A DNA stretch of 46,764 bases, from assembly GCA_964624795.1 (NCBI GenBank), contig CAZUZS010000035.1:1-46764 (forward strand), in the 5' to 3' direction. A model generated the notes under the pieces. It saw only the letters and a list, made by a program, of their open reading frames with translations. It was not told the DNA's origin and did not search any database. The position numbers and the translations under genes are program-made. Numbering within the stretch: the stretch's first letter is position 1; every line of letters begins with the position of its first letter. This document shows, piece by piece, positions 1 to 7,020 of the stretch. Origin of the DNA: CAZUZS01 sp964624795 (GTDB taxonomy: Bacteria; Calditrichota; Calditrichia; RBG-13-44-9).

Positions 1-1578
1 ATTATTAACATCCGCAGTTTTCATTCTCAGCCGGAGAGGACAGCCGATTTCGGCGGCCGTTTCATTCAGGCTGCGCAGGCGCAGGGGGTGGCCTGTGTTG
101 CCAAGCACTTCCCCGGGCACGGGCGGGCGGCAACTGACTCTCACCTCATTCTGCCGCAGATCGACAGCGATTTCCACTCTTTGCAGCAAACCGACCTGGT
201 GCCTTTTCGCAAGGCGATTGAGACCGCGGTAGCCGGAATCATGACCGCGCACATCCGGCTGCGGGACAATATTTTGCCGGCAACCTTCCGGAAAGACGTG
301 CTGGAGAATTACCTTCGGGATGAGGCGGGATTCACGGGACTGATCTTCAGCGACGCCCTGAATATGAAGGCAGTGAGCCAGGACTTCAGCGCCGCGCAAC
401 AAGCCATAATGGGAATTGAGGCCGGCCTGGATGTCATGCTGATGCCGGAGAATATTCCTTTGATTTTTAATATCCTGAAAGAGAGGTCGGGCCGGGATGA
501 GAACTTCCGACACATCCTGCAACAAAGCGTTGACAGAATTTTCCGACTCAAGAAATGGATCCACGTCAACAATCCGAAACCATCACATTATGGCCGTATC
601 AACAAAATTCTGCAAAACCCCAATCATCTGGGAATCGCCCATAAAATTGCGAACGAATCGGTCACCTGCCTGCACCGCGCGGAAAATTTCCCGCTGGACC
701 TGGCAAAAATAGAGAATTGCCTGCACATCGTTTTCACAGATTTTTCGGTCCGGGAAACGCCCCTTGCCCGGCTGCAACAGGAACTGTCCGATTTCTTCGA
801 AGAAGTGAGCACCTGCCAGAATCCCACGGCTAAAGAAATTTCGGATGCTGAAATTTCCGCATCACACCTGGTAATTTTTTCCCTTTACAGCCGGACGTTT
901 GCGGGACACCGTTCCAAATTCCAGTGGAAGGCCATAAATCAGCTCCTGGCGCGACTCGCGAACAGCGGGAAACCGGTGATCGTTTTGGTGTTCGGTAACC
1001 CGCACCACATCTCAAACCTGGAAAATTGGAATCAGGCCGCCGCGGTCTTTCTCTTGTATTCCTACGTCGAAGCGTCGCAGGCAGCGGCGTTCAAAGCGCT
1101 CGCCTCTTTCATTGAAGTGAAGGGCGAATTGCCGGTCGCAATTCGCAGNNNNNNNNNNNNNNNNNNNNNNNNNNNNNNNNNNNNNNNNNNNNNNNNNNNN
1201 NNNNNNNNNNNNNNNNNNNNNNNNNNNNNNNNNNNNNNNNNNNNNNNNCTTTTCCTGAATGGCGGAATTTACAATTCCCGGCGATTTCTGAAAAACAGCA
1301 CGGTGGCTGCTTCAATCCGGCCATTCAATCCTGCTGCTTCTTCGCGGGCATTGGGATGGGACATGCCGGAAAAGGGCGGCAGCACCGGAAAAAATTTTTC
1401 ATCCGGTAGCTTCGGGCATTTGGCGTTTACCGGCCCTTCGGTATGGGCAGATCCGGAAAGACAGCTCGTCATTACATTTTTATGCAACCGGACGCAGCCG
1501 GATTGGGAGAAGAATCTGATGCCGGCTTTCCGGCCAAGACTTCATGACCTGGCGTGGGAGGCGCTGCAGGAAGTCTGA
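1..1578 (+). CDS. GH3 beta-N-acetylhexosaminidase-like protein, apparently joined to a serine beta-lactamase-like C-terminal domain (5' partial, interrupted by gap)
   Basis: The reading frame is open from base 1, so the gene begins upstream; the GTG at 88 is an internal Val codon. The N-terminal part has the GH3 signature KHFPGHG just after position 90, followed by the TAHI and FSDALNMKA segments typical of NagZ-like beta-N-acetylhexosaminidases, then a GH3 C-terminal alpha/beta domain up to the N run. After the gap the frame resumes with about 110 residues resembling the C-terminus of class C/esterase-type serine hydrolases (LGWDMP, SFGHLAFTGPS, VITFLCNRT). Bacteroidota have GH3 plus beta-lactamase fusions of about 950-1000 residues, acting on peptidoglycan sugars in the periplasm. 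The middle of the hydrolase domain, including its SxxK and YxN motifs, is missing. That the two halves are one gene is an inference, because the gap length is unknown. A stop follows at 1576-1578. Confidence 0.75.
   Translation: MINIRSFHSQPERTADFGGRFIQAAQAQGVACVAKHFPGHGRAATDSHLILPQIDSDFHSLQQTDLVPFRKAIETAVAGIMTAHIRLRDNILPATFRKDVLENYLRDEAGFTGLIFSDALNMKAVSQDFSAAQQAIMGIEAGLDVMLMPENIPLIFNILKERSGRDENFRHILQQSVDRIFRLKKWIHVNNPKPSHYGRINKILQNPNHLGIAHKIANESVTCLHRAENFPLDLAKIENCLHIVFTDFSVRETPLARLQQELSDFFEEVSTCQNPTAKEISDAEISASHLVIFSLYSRTFAGHRSKFQWKAINQLLARLANSGKPVIVLVFGNPHHISNLENWNQAAAVFLLYSYVEASQAAAFKALASFIEVKGELPVAIRXXXXXXXXXXXXXXXXXXXXXXXXXXXXXXXXXXLFLNGGIYNSRRFLKNSTVAASIRPFNPAASSRALGWDMPEKGGSTGKNFSSGSFGHLAFTGPSVWADPERQLVITFLCNRTQPDWEKNLMPAFRPRLHDLAWEALQEV
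1149..1248. other. Assembly gap of 100 N
   Basis: This is a run of exactly 100 undetermined bases inside the first gene. Round-number runs usually stand for a scaffold gap of unknown length. About 250 residues of a typical beta-lactamase domain are absent across it, so the real gap may be nearer 0.7-0.8 kb if the gene is continuous. The frame continuing through the gap is not evidence of continuity. Confidence 0.95.
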
Positions 1579-1631
1579 TTATCAGACACATCAACTGCAC
1601 TCCGATAAAAGATCGCAAACCAAATTCCCTG

Positions 1632-1660
1632 TTGCATACTGTGTCATTATTTTATAAAAT
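1632..1660 (+). promoter_or_regulatory. Candidate sigma-70 promoter for the mevalonate cluster
   Basis: The only spacer before mvaD contains TTGCAT (1632-1637), 17 bases, then TAAAAT (1655-1660), in AT-rich DNA. The -10 is close to consensus and the -35 is weak. The start codon lies 54 bases downstream of the -10, without a clear Shine-Dalgarno sequence. An alternative -35 is TTGAAT at 1668. Confidence 0.35.
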
Positions 1661-1714
1661 TTTCCTTTTGAATAATTTAATCAAAGGTTTTTAACACATT
1701 ATTTTTTTGAAATT

Positions 1715-2701
1715 ATGAAAGCAACTGCAATTGCCCACCCAAACATCGCGCTGGTAAAATACTGGGGAAAAAGAGATGTTGAGCTGAACCTGCCGGCGGT
1801 CGGTTCCATATCGCTGACGCTGAAGCAGCTTCACACCATTTCACAGGTAGAATTTCGGCAGGATTTGGATGCTGATATACTTGTGATCAACGACCAGCCT
1901 GCTTCCCCGCAACAGACGCAACGCGTAAGCCGGTTCCTGGACCTGATCCGCCGGCAGGCCGGAGTACAGGATGCTGCCGAAGTCGTCAGCTCAAATAATT
2001 TTCCGACCGGCGCCGGACTGGCTTCGTCTGCTTCCGCTTTTGCCAGCCTGGCCCTGGCCGGCAGCACAGCGGCCGGGCTAAAACTGGTTCCGGGCAGGCT
2101 TTCGGAACTGGCCCGCCTCGGCTCGGGTTCCGCCGCCCGCTCCATTTTCGGAGGATTCGCGGAGATGAAAATCGGCGAACGTTCGGACGGCTCCGATGCG
2201 GTTGCCGTGCAATTGGCCGACGAAAATTACTGGGATATTTGCATCCTGGTTGCTGTTACTTCCGAGCGGGAAAAGCAAATCGGTTCTACTGAAGGCATGA
2301 CCCGAACAGCAAAGTCATCGCCATTTTACGGGCAGTGGATATTCTCCTCGCAACAGGATCTGGAAGAAATGCGCAACATCATTTTCACCCGCAATTTTAA
2401 CCGCCTGGGGGAAATTGCTGAGAACAACTGCCTCAAGATGCACGCCGTCGCCCTCAGCGCCAAACCCGGCCTGATCTACTGGAACGCCGCAACAATTGAG
2501 GTCATGCATGCTGTTCGGCAAATGAGGGAAGATGGCCTTCCGGCATATTTTACCATCGATGCCGGCCCGCAGGTCAAAGTCATTTGCCAGGCGAAGGATT
2601 CCGAGGACATCCGGTCCAGGCTGGAAGCAATAAATGGCGTGAAGCAGGTTTTGTTCACCTCTCCGGGAGCGGGCGCTGAAATCGTGGAGCAGCCAATTTG
2701 A
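1715..2701 (+). CDS. mvaD: Diphosphomevalonate decarboxylase
   Basis: This is a 328-residue GHMP-superfamily enzyme that converts mevalonate 5-diphosphate plus ATP to isopentenyl diphosphate and CO2 in the cytoplasm. The N-terminus carries the family signature AHPNIALVKYWGKRD (residues 7-21). The phosphate-binding loop is PTGAGLASSASAFA (around 92-105), followed by GSGSAARSIFGGF. The catalytic aspartate is D282 in TIDAGP. Length matches bacterial MvaD. It is the first gene of the cluster, and its TGA overlaps the TTG start of the next gene (TTGA at 2698-2701), implying translational coupling. No good Shine-Dalgarno sequence precedes the ATG; the leader is AT-rich. Assignment is firm. Confidence 0.95.
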   Translation: MKATAIAHPNIALVKYWGKRDVELNLPAVGSISLTLKQLHTISQVEFRQDLDADILVINDQPASPQQTQRVSRFLDLIRRQAGVQDAAEVVSSNNFPTGAGLASSASAFASLALAGSTAAGLKLVPGRLSELARLGSGSAARSIFGGFAEMKIGERSDGSDAVAVQLADENYWDICILVAVTSEREKQIGSTEGMTRTAKSSPFYGQWIFSSQQDLEEMRNIIFTRNFNRLGEIAENNCLKMHAVALSAKPGLIYWNAATIEVMHAVRQMREDGLPAYFTIDAGPQVKVICQAKDSEDIRSRLEAINGVKQVLFTSPGAGAEIVEQPI

Positions 2702-3771
2702 AAATTACCGCAAAAGCTCCCGGCAAACTCATCCTTTTGGGAGAGTATGCCGTTCTGGAAGGAGCGCCGGCGCTGGTTATGGGCGTGGATCGGTTTGCTT
2801 CCGTTACCGTTGAAGATAGCGGGCGTCAATATTCTTCGGTGTCTTCCCCAACCCTGAATCTCACAGAAATTGAGTTCACTGTCGACGAGGCGGGAAAAAT
2901 CAGGTTCCGAACGCCACAGCCTGTCGACATACAGGAGAAGCTGGTTTTTTTCACCAGCACATTTGAATACATTCGCGAGCCGATGTTCTCAGACACGCCG
3001 TTTCCAAATCTAAGCTTCAGGCTGGACACCGGCGAATTCTTCCTTGGCGATTCCAGTCAGAAATTGGGACTGGGCTCCAGTGCGGCGCTTACCGTTGCAC
3101 TGATTGCCGCAATGTCAGCAGGCCAACAAGGCGCCGGCGAAGCATCTCTGAATAGGGAAAGGCTTTTTCGACTGGCACTGCAGGCACATCACCTGGCGCA
3201 GGGCAAAAGCGGCAGCGGGATCGATATTGCGGCCGGCGTCTTCGGCGGTGTGCTGCAATTTCAGAAAAGTTCATATCCGGAACCTGAAATTCCCATGATT
3301 TCCATATTGACCATGCCGGAAGATCTCCATATCATTCCCATCTGGAGTGGCGCCCCGGCTTCCACCAGGCAGTTGGTAAAGAAAGTCAATGCCTTTAAAA
3401 ATGATTCCCCCTCTGCCTTTGGCAAAATAATGGACACCCTTTTCGCGCTCAGCGAAGCCGGGTGTCGCGCTTTCGCTGACAAAAATAGCAGCGATTTTAT
3501 CGAAATCTGCAATCGCTACTACTCGGAACTTCGGAAATTGGGAGAGATCAGCAATGCCGACATCATCTCCGAACGACACCGGAAAATTGCGAAACTGGTT
3601 AGCCGGTCTGGGGCTGCTTACAAACCGTCCGGAGCGGGCAGCGGCGACATCGGCCTGGCACTAACCGACTCTCCCGACACCGCCGACAAGGTTCGTGAGA
3701 ACATTTTGCGTTCCGGTTTTAATATCGTTAAGTTAGCGCCTTGCCAACAAGGCGTGGCAATAGAAGCGTAG
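2698..3771 (+). CDS. Phosphomevalonate kinase
   Basis: This 357-residue GHMP kinase is predicted to phosphorylate mevalonate 5-phosphate to the diphosphate. Visible motifs are the N-terminal APGKLILLGEYAVLEG, the ATP loop LGLGSSAAL (residues 123-131), GKSGSGIDIAAGVFGG with D176, and the C-terminal GAGSGDIGLAL. The D-I-A-A-G-V-F-G-G and GAGxGD segments fit phosphomevalonate kinase better than mevalonate kinase or homoserine kinase. Mevalonate kinase is encoded separately in the next gene, which supports the call. The start is TTG, overlapping the mvaD stop, with a GGAG ribosome site inside mvaD about 8 bases upstream. A 24-base spacer separates it from the HMGR-MK gene. Confidence 0.9.
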   Translation: MKITAKAPGKLILLGEYAVLEGAPALVMGVDRFASVTVEDSGRQYSSVSSPTLNLTEIEFTVDEAGKIRFRTPQPVDIQEKLVFFTSTFEYIREPMFSDTPFPNLSFRLDTGEFFLGDSSQKLGLGSSAALTVALIAAMSAGQQGAGEASLNRERLFRLALQAHHLAQGKSGSGIDIAAGVFGGVLQFQKSSYPEPEIPMISILTMPEDLHIIPIWSGAPASTRQLVKKVNAFKNDSPSAFGKIMDTLFALSEAGCRAFADKNSSDFIEICNRYYSELRKLGEISNADIISERHRKIAKLVSRSGAAYKPSGAGSGDIGLALTDSPDTADKVRENILRSGFNIVKLAPCQQGVAIEA

Positions 3772-3795
3772 TATTCATTTTCAGGGAGCGTAACA

Positions 3796-6045
3796 TTGGA
3801 AAAATCCCGAATCCCAAAATTTTATCAATTATCCATTCCCGAACGGTTGCAATTGCTGCTGGAGCGAAACGTGCTGGACGAGGAAGATTATTTTAATATC
3901 CTGAATGGCAACATCGTTCTGTCAGTGGCGGAAGCGGATAAAATGATCGAAAACGTCATCGGTGTTTTCAGCCTGCCCATCGGGCTGGGACTCAACCTGT
4001 TGGTTAACAAAAAAGAATATATCGTTCCGATGGTGGTGGAAGAGCCTTCCATTGTTGCCGCAATGAGCTCTTCCGCAAAGTTGGTGCGGGACGCAGGCGG
4101 ATTTATCAGTGAAAGCACCGATCCGGTATTGATCGGGCAGATCCAGGTTGTGGAAGTTCAGAACCCCTCGCGGGCCAAAAATATCATTCTGCAGAACAAG
4201 GAAGAAATCATTAACCTGGCCAACAGTCTGCACCCGCGAATGCAGGCCAGGGGCGGCGGCGCCCGCGATCTGGAAGTTCGCATTTTGCCGCGCGCTTCGC
4301 TGGAAGGCGACATGGTAATCGTTCACCTGCTGGTCGATACCCGCGATGCGATGGGAGCCAACCTGGTGAACAGCATGTGCGAAGGGGTCGCTTCGCTTAT
4401 CGAGAAATTATCCGGCGGCAAAGTCTTCCTGCGAATTCTCTCCAACCTGACCGACCGCTCGCTGGTGCGGACCCACTGCATCATTCCGGTGGAATTGCTG
4501 AACGGCAAAAACCACGCGCCGGAAGATGTGCGGGATGGCATCATCCTGGCCAACGAATTCGCCAGCATCGATCCTTACCGCGCAGCCACCCACAATAAAG
4601 GAATCATGAACGGCATCGACCCGGTAGCCATTGCCACCGGAAATGACTGGCGCGCGATTGAAGCTGCGGTACATGCTTATGCGGCGCGCGGTGGTTATTA
4701 CACTTCACTGACGCACTGGTATAAAAATGAAAACGGCGACCTGGTTGGCGGGATCGAGCTGCCCATCAAGGTCGGCACCGTGGGAGGACCGCTGCAATCC
4801 AATCCGGCTGCAAAAACCATGAACAAGATCATCGGGATAAAATCGGCGAAAGAATTGGCTGAAGTCATCGGCGCAGTCGGTTTGGCGCAGAACCTGTCGG
4901 CCCTGCGTGCGTTGGTCACCGAAGGAATTCAGCGCGGGCACATGAGTTTGCACGCCCGCAGCGTGGTGGTGGCTGCCGGCGCATCGCCGGATATTTTCGA
5001 GACAGTGGTAGAAAAGTTGGTTGACAGCGGCGACATCAAGATTTGGAAAGCACAGGAAATAATCGAATCCCTGAGAAGCAGCACCGAGATGGAAAAACCG
5101 CCTGCGGAAGCTTTGGCACAGGACGAAGAAATGGCAACCGCTTACGGAAAAGTCATCCTGTTAGGCGAACATTCGGTCGTTTATGGCACGCACGCCATTG
5201 CGGCGCCCATTCCTCTGGCAATTCAGGCAAAAATCCATCCCGGCGAAAACGGTGTCCACCTGCTCATCCCGCGCTGGGGCGTGGAGGAGAAACTGCGCAA
5301 AGGTGCGGAACATAAATACTCCATTTACAAATCGCTGGATCTTATTTTGAACCGCCTTGAATTGCAGGACCGGGATATGAAGATCGAGATCTTCCCGCAT
5401 ATCCCGCGCGCTGCGGGGTTAGGCGGGTCGGCGTCGCTGGCGGTTGCCATTATCCGGGCGCTTTCCCAACACTACGAACTCAATCTATCAAACGAAACGA
5501 TTTCCCAACTGGCATACGAATCGGAAGTTATCGCCCACGGAACAGCTTCCGGCATCGACAATACGCTGGCGACCTACGGCAAATTTACGCTTTTTCGCAA
5601 AGGCAATCCGCCGTTTATGGAAGAATTAAAAGCGCCAAAACCGATACCAATTGTGATCGGGCTAACGGGAGTGGAGAGCCTTACCGCAAAAATGGTGGCG
5701 AATGTCCGACAGTCGTGGGAAAAGAACAAATCGCTCTTCGAACACATTTTCAGCGAAATCGATGATCTGGTGATGAAATCCGTAGAAGCGATAAAAGAAA
5801 ATGACCTGGATAAGCTTGGCGATTACATGAACATCAACCAGGGACTGCTGAATGCCCTGCAGGTTTCCAGTCCGGAGATTGAGCAGATCGTTTCTATCGC
5901 GCGCAAAAACGGCGCGATTGGTGCAAAACTTACCGGTGCGGGCGGCGGCGGTGCGGTGATTGCGCTGTGCCCCCAGAATATCGAGACAGTCGCCGGAGCC
6001 ATCAAGAAAGCGGGCTACAATGCAATGGTGACGCAGGTTGGGTGA
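3796..6045 (+). CDS. mvaA/mvaK1: Bifunctional class II HMG-CoA reductase / mevalonate kinase fusion
   Basis: One uninterrupted 749-residue frame covers two consecutive mevalonate-pathway enzymes. Residues 1 to about 425 are a class II HMG-CoA reductase: ENVIG at 52-56, VEEPS with catalytic E83, DAMGAN, K268 in HNKGIMNG, D284 in GNDW and H382 in GHMSLHA. These correspond to E83, K267, D283 and H381 of the Pseudomonas mevalonii enzyme. After a short Glu/Ala-rich linker (about 425-446), residues 447-749 form a full mevalonate kinase: AYGKVILLGEHSVVYG (449-463), GLGGSAS (541-547), GTASGIDN with D588, and LTGAGGGG (712-719). Class II reductases were first known from mevalonate catabolism, but the biosynthetic neighbours point to HMG-CoA to mevalonate 5-phosphate. 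Start is TTG with AGGGAG at 3783-3788. Both halves look catalytically intact. Confidence 0.95.
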   Translation: MEKSRIPKFYQLSIPERLQLLLERNVLDEEDYFNILNGNIVLSVAEADKMIENVIGVFSLPIGLGLNLLVNKKEYIVPMVVEEPSIVAAMSSSAKLVRDAGGFISESTDPVLIGQIQVVEVQNPSRAKNIILQNKEEIINLANSLHPRMQARGGGARDLEVRILPRASLEGDMVIVHLLVDTRDAMGANLVNSMCEGVASLIEKLSGGKVFLRILSNLTDRSLVRTHCIIPVELLNGKNHAPEDVRDGIILANEFASIDPYRAATHNKGIMNGIDPVAIATGNDWRAIEAAVHAYAARGGYYTSLTHWYKNENGDLVGGIELPIKVGTVGGPLQSNPAAKTMNKIIGIKSAKELAEVIGAVGLAQNLSALRALVTEGIQRGHMSLHARSVVVAAGASPDIFETVVEKLVDSGDIKIWKAQEIIESLRSSTEMEKPPAEALAQDEEMATAYGKVILLGEHSVVYGTHAIAAPIPLAIQAKIHPGENGVHLLIPRWGVEEKLRKGAEHKYSIYKSLDLILNRLELQDRDMKIEIFPHIPRAAGLGGSASLAVAIIRALSQHYELNLSNETISQLAYESEVIAHGTASGIDNTLATYGKFTLFRKGNPPFMEELKAPKPIPIVIGLTGVESLTAKMVANVRQSWEKNKSLFEHIFSEIDDLVMKSVEAIKENDLDKLGDYMNINQGLLNALQVSSPEIEQIVSIARKNGAIGAKLTGAGGGGAVIALCPQNIETVAGAIKKAGYNAMVTQVG

Positions 6046-6238
6046 GGGAGAAAGAAGTAAGAAGGGGAAGTTGGAAGTTAAAAGTTGACGAAAAGGCTCA
6101 ACCTGGAATGGGTGCTATAGAGGACGCATTCGATGGGCAAAACAATAAGCAACCATACTTGCTCGAAGGTAGAATCGTTTTAGTTTGAAAAAATATTTGC
6201 CAAAAAATTGTGAAAATTCCCTGGCAACTTCAATCCCG

Positions 6239-6320
6239 ATCCCGTAGGGATGAAATGTTTGTAGAAAGAATACCGTCCCTTCACTAAACCCCGCAGGGGT
6301 GACATAATCTCCTGAAGGAG
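6239..6320. repeat. Cluster of three miniature inverted repeats (REP-like element)
   Basis: Three short palindromes follow one another: ATCCC-GTA-GGGAT (6239-6251), ACCCC-GCA-GGGGT (6288-6300) and CTCC-TGAA-GGAG (6309-6320). The first two share the same architecture of a five-base stem around a three-base loop. They lie in the 285-bp spacer between the fusion gene and idi. From memory they resemble dispersed intergenic hairpin repeats of other genomes; I see no other copy in this window. The rest of the spacer (6046-6238) shows only a weak TTGCCA/TGGCAA hairpin at 6197-6227. Confidence 0.5.
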
Positions 6321-6321
6321 G
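6309..6321 (+). promoter_or_regulatory. idi ribosome-binding site within a hairpin
   Basis: A perfect Shine-Dalgarno AAGGAGG (6315-6321) stands nine bases before the GTG start of idi at 6331. Its core GGAG is the 3' arm of a hairpin with CTCC (6309-6312) and the loop TGAA. Pairing would partly hide the ribosome site. It decides the start codon of idi. The stem is short, so the regulatory effect is uncertain. Confidence 0.55.
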
Positions 6322-6330
6322 ATAATTTTA

Positions 6331-6909
6331 GTGGTTCAAACAAAACATGAACAAGTCTCATTCGATGATGAAAAATTAATCCTGGTAAATGAGGAAGATG
6401 ACGTATTGGGATACGAGAAGAAAGACGTCTGCCACTTGGATAATGGCATCCTGCACCGGGCTTTTTCTATTTTCATTTTCAATAGTGAGGGAAAAGTGTT
6501 GATGCAGAAGCGCAGCGCGCAGAAAAAACTGTGGCCACTTTACTGGTCCAATAGCTGCTGCAGCCACCCCCGCCAGGGTGAAAGTTACGAAATTGCTACC
6601 TCGCGCCGATTGCTCGAAGAACTGGGTTTAAAAGCCAATCTTGTTTTTTTATTCAAATTTCAATACCAGGCCAAATTCGATGATGTCGGATCGGAGCATG
6701 AACTCTGCTCAGTTTATATCGGGAAAACAGATGACTCAATTCAGGCAAACAAAAATGAGATTTCCGAGTGGGAATTCATCGACCCGCAGGAGCTTGACCG
6801 GCGTGTGGAGAAATATTCCGGCGATTATACTCCCTGGTTCAAAATGGAATGGGAACGGATCCGCAATGAGTATTGGGAGAGGGTAAAAGCCTTGTGGTGC
6901 TTATCATAG
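6331..6909 (+). CDS. idi: Isopentenyl-diphosphate delta-isomerase, type I
   Basis: This 192-residue Nudix-fold enzyme interconverts IPP and DMAPP, the last step before prenyl synthesis. Metal and active-site residues of the E. coli enzyme are recognisable: H35 and H42 in HLDNGILHRAFS, C77 and H79 in NSCCSHP (active-site Cys), and E122/E124 in SEHEL. LLEELG (94-99) is the helix of the Nudix-like core. Length is normal. Translation starts at GTG, placed nine bases after AAGGAGG. It ends the plus-strand cluster and converges with the symporter gene that follows. Type I isomerase, rather than flavin-dependent type II, pairs here with a mevalonate pathway. Confidence 0.93.
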   Translation: MVQTKHEQVSFDDEKLILVNEEDDVLGYEKKDVCHLDNGILHRAFSIFIFNSEGKVLMQKRSAQKKLWPLYWSNSCCSHPRQGESYEIATSRRLLEELGLKANLVFLFKFQYQAKFDDVGSEHELCSVYIGKTDDSIQANKNEISEWEFIDPQELDRRVEKYSGDYTPWFKMEWERIRNEYWERVKALWCLS

Positions 6910-6925
6910 ATGCAATATTTTCGAA

Positions 6926-6941
6926 TGCCCAAAGCCGGGCA
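6926..6941 (+). terminator. Weak hairpin between convergent genes
   Basis: TGCCC-AAAGCC-GGGCA forms a five-base stem 17 bases after the idi stop, in the spacer between convergent transcripts. No proper T run follows, so termination by this hairpin is doubtful. Confidence 0.2.
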
Positions 6942-7020
6942 GAAATGTCACAGTTTTCGACAAAACTCTCCAACCTGTAAGTATCTCTGCAAAATAATTT
7001 CCAGATCAAGCCACTTAATG

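Noticed and set aside
1149..1248. Open frame passing through the N run as proof of one gene
   Set aside because: Undetermined bases contain no stops by definition and the gap length is arbitrary; continuity is only inferred from the domain types.
5967..6188. 73-codon plus-strand frame at the end of the fusion gene
   Set aside because: It overlaps the mevalonate-kinase 3' end in another frame, has an unstructured polar product and no ribosome site.
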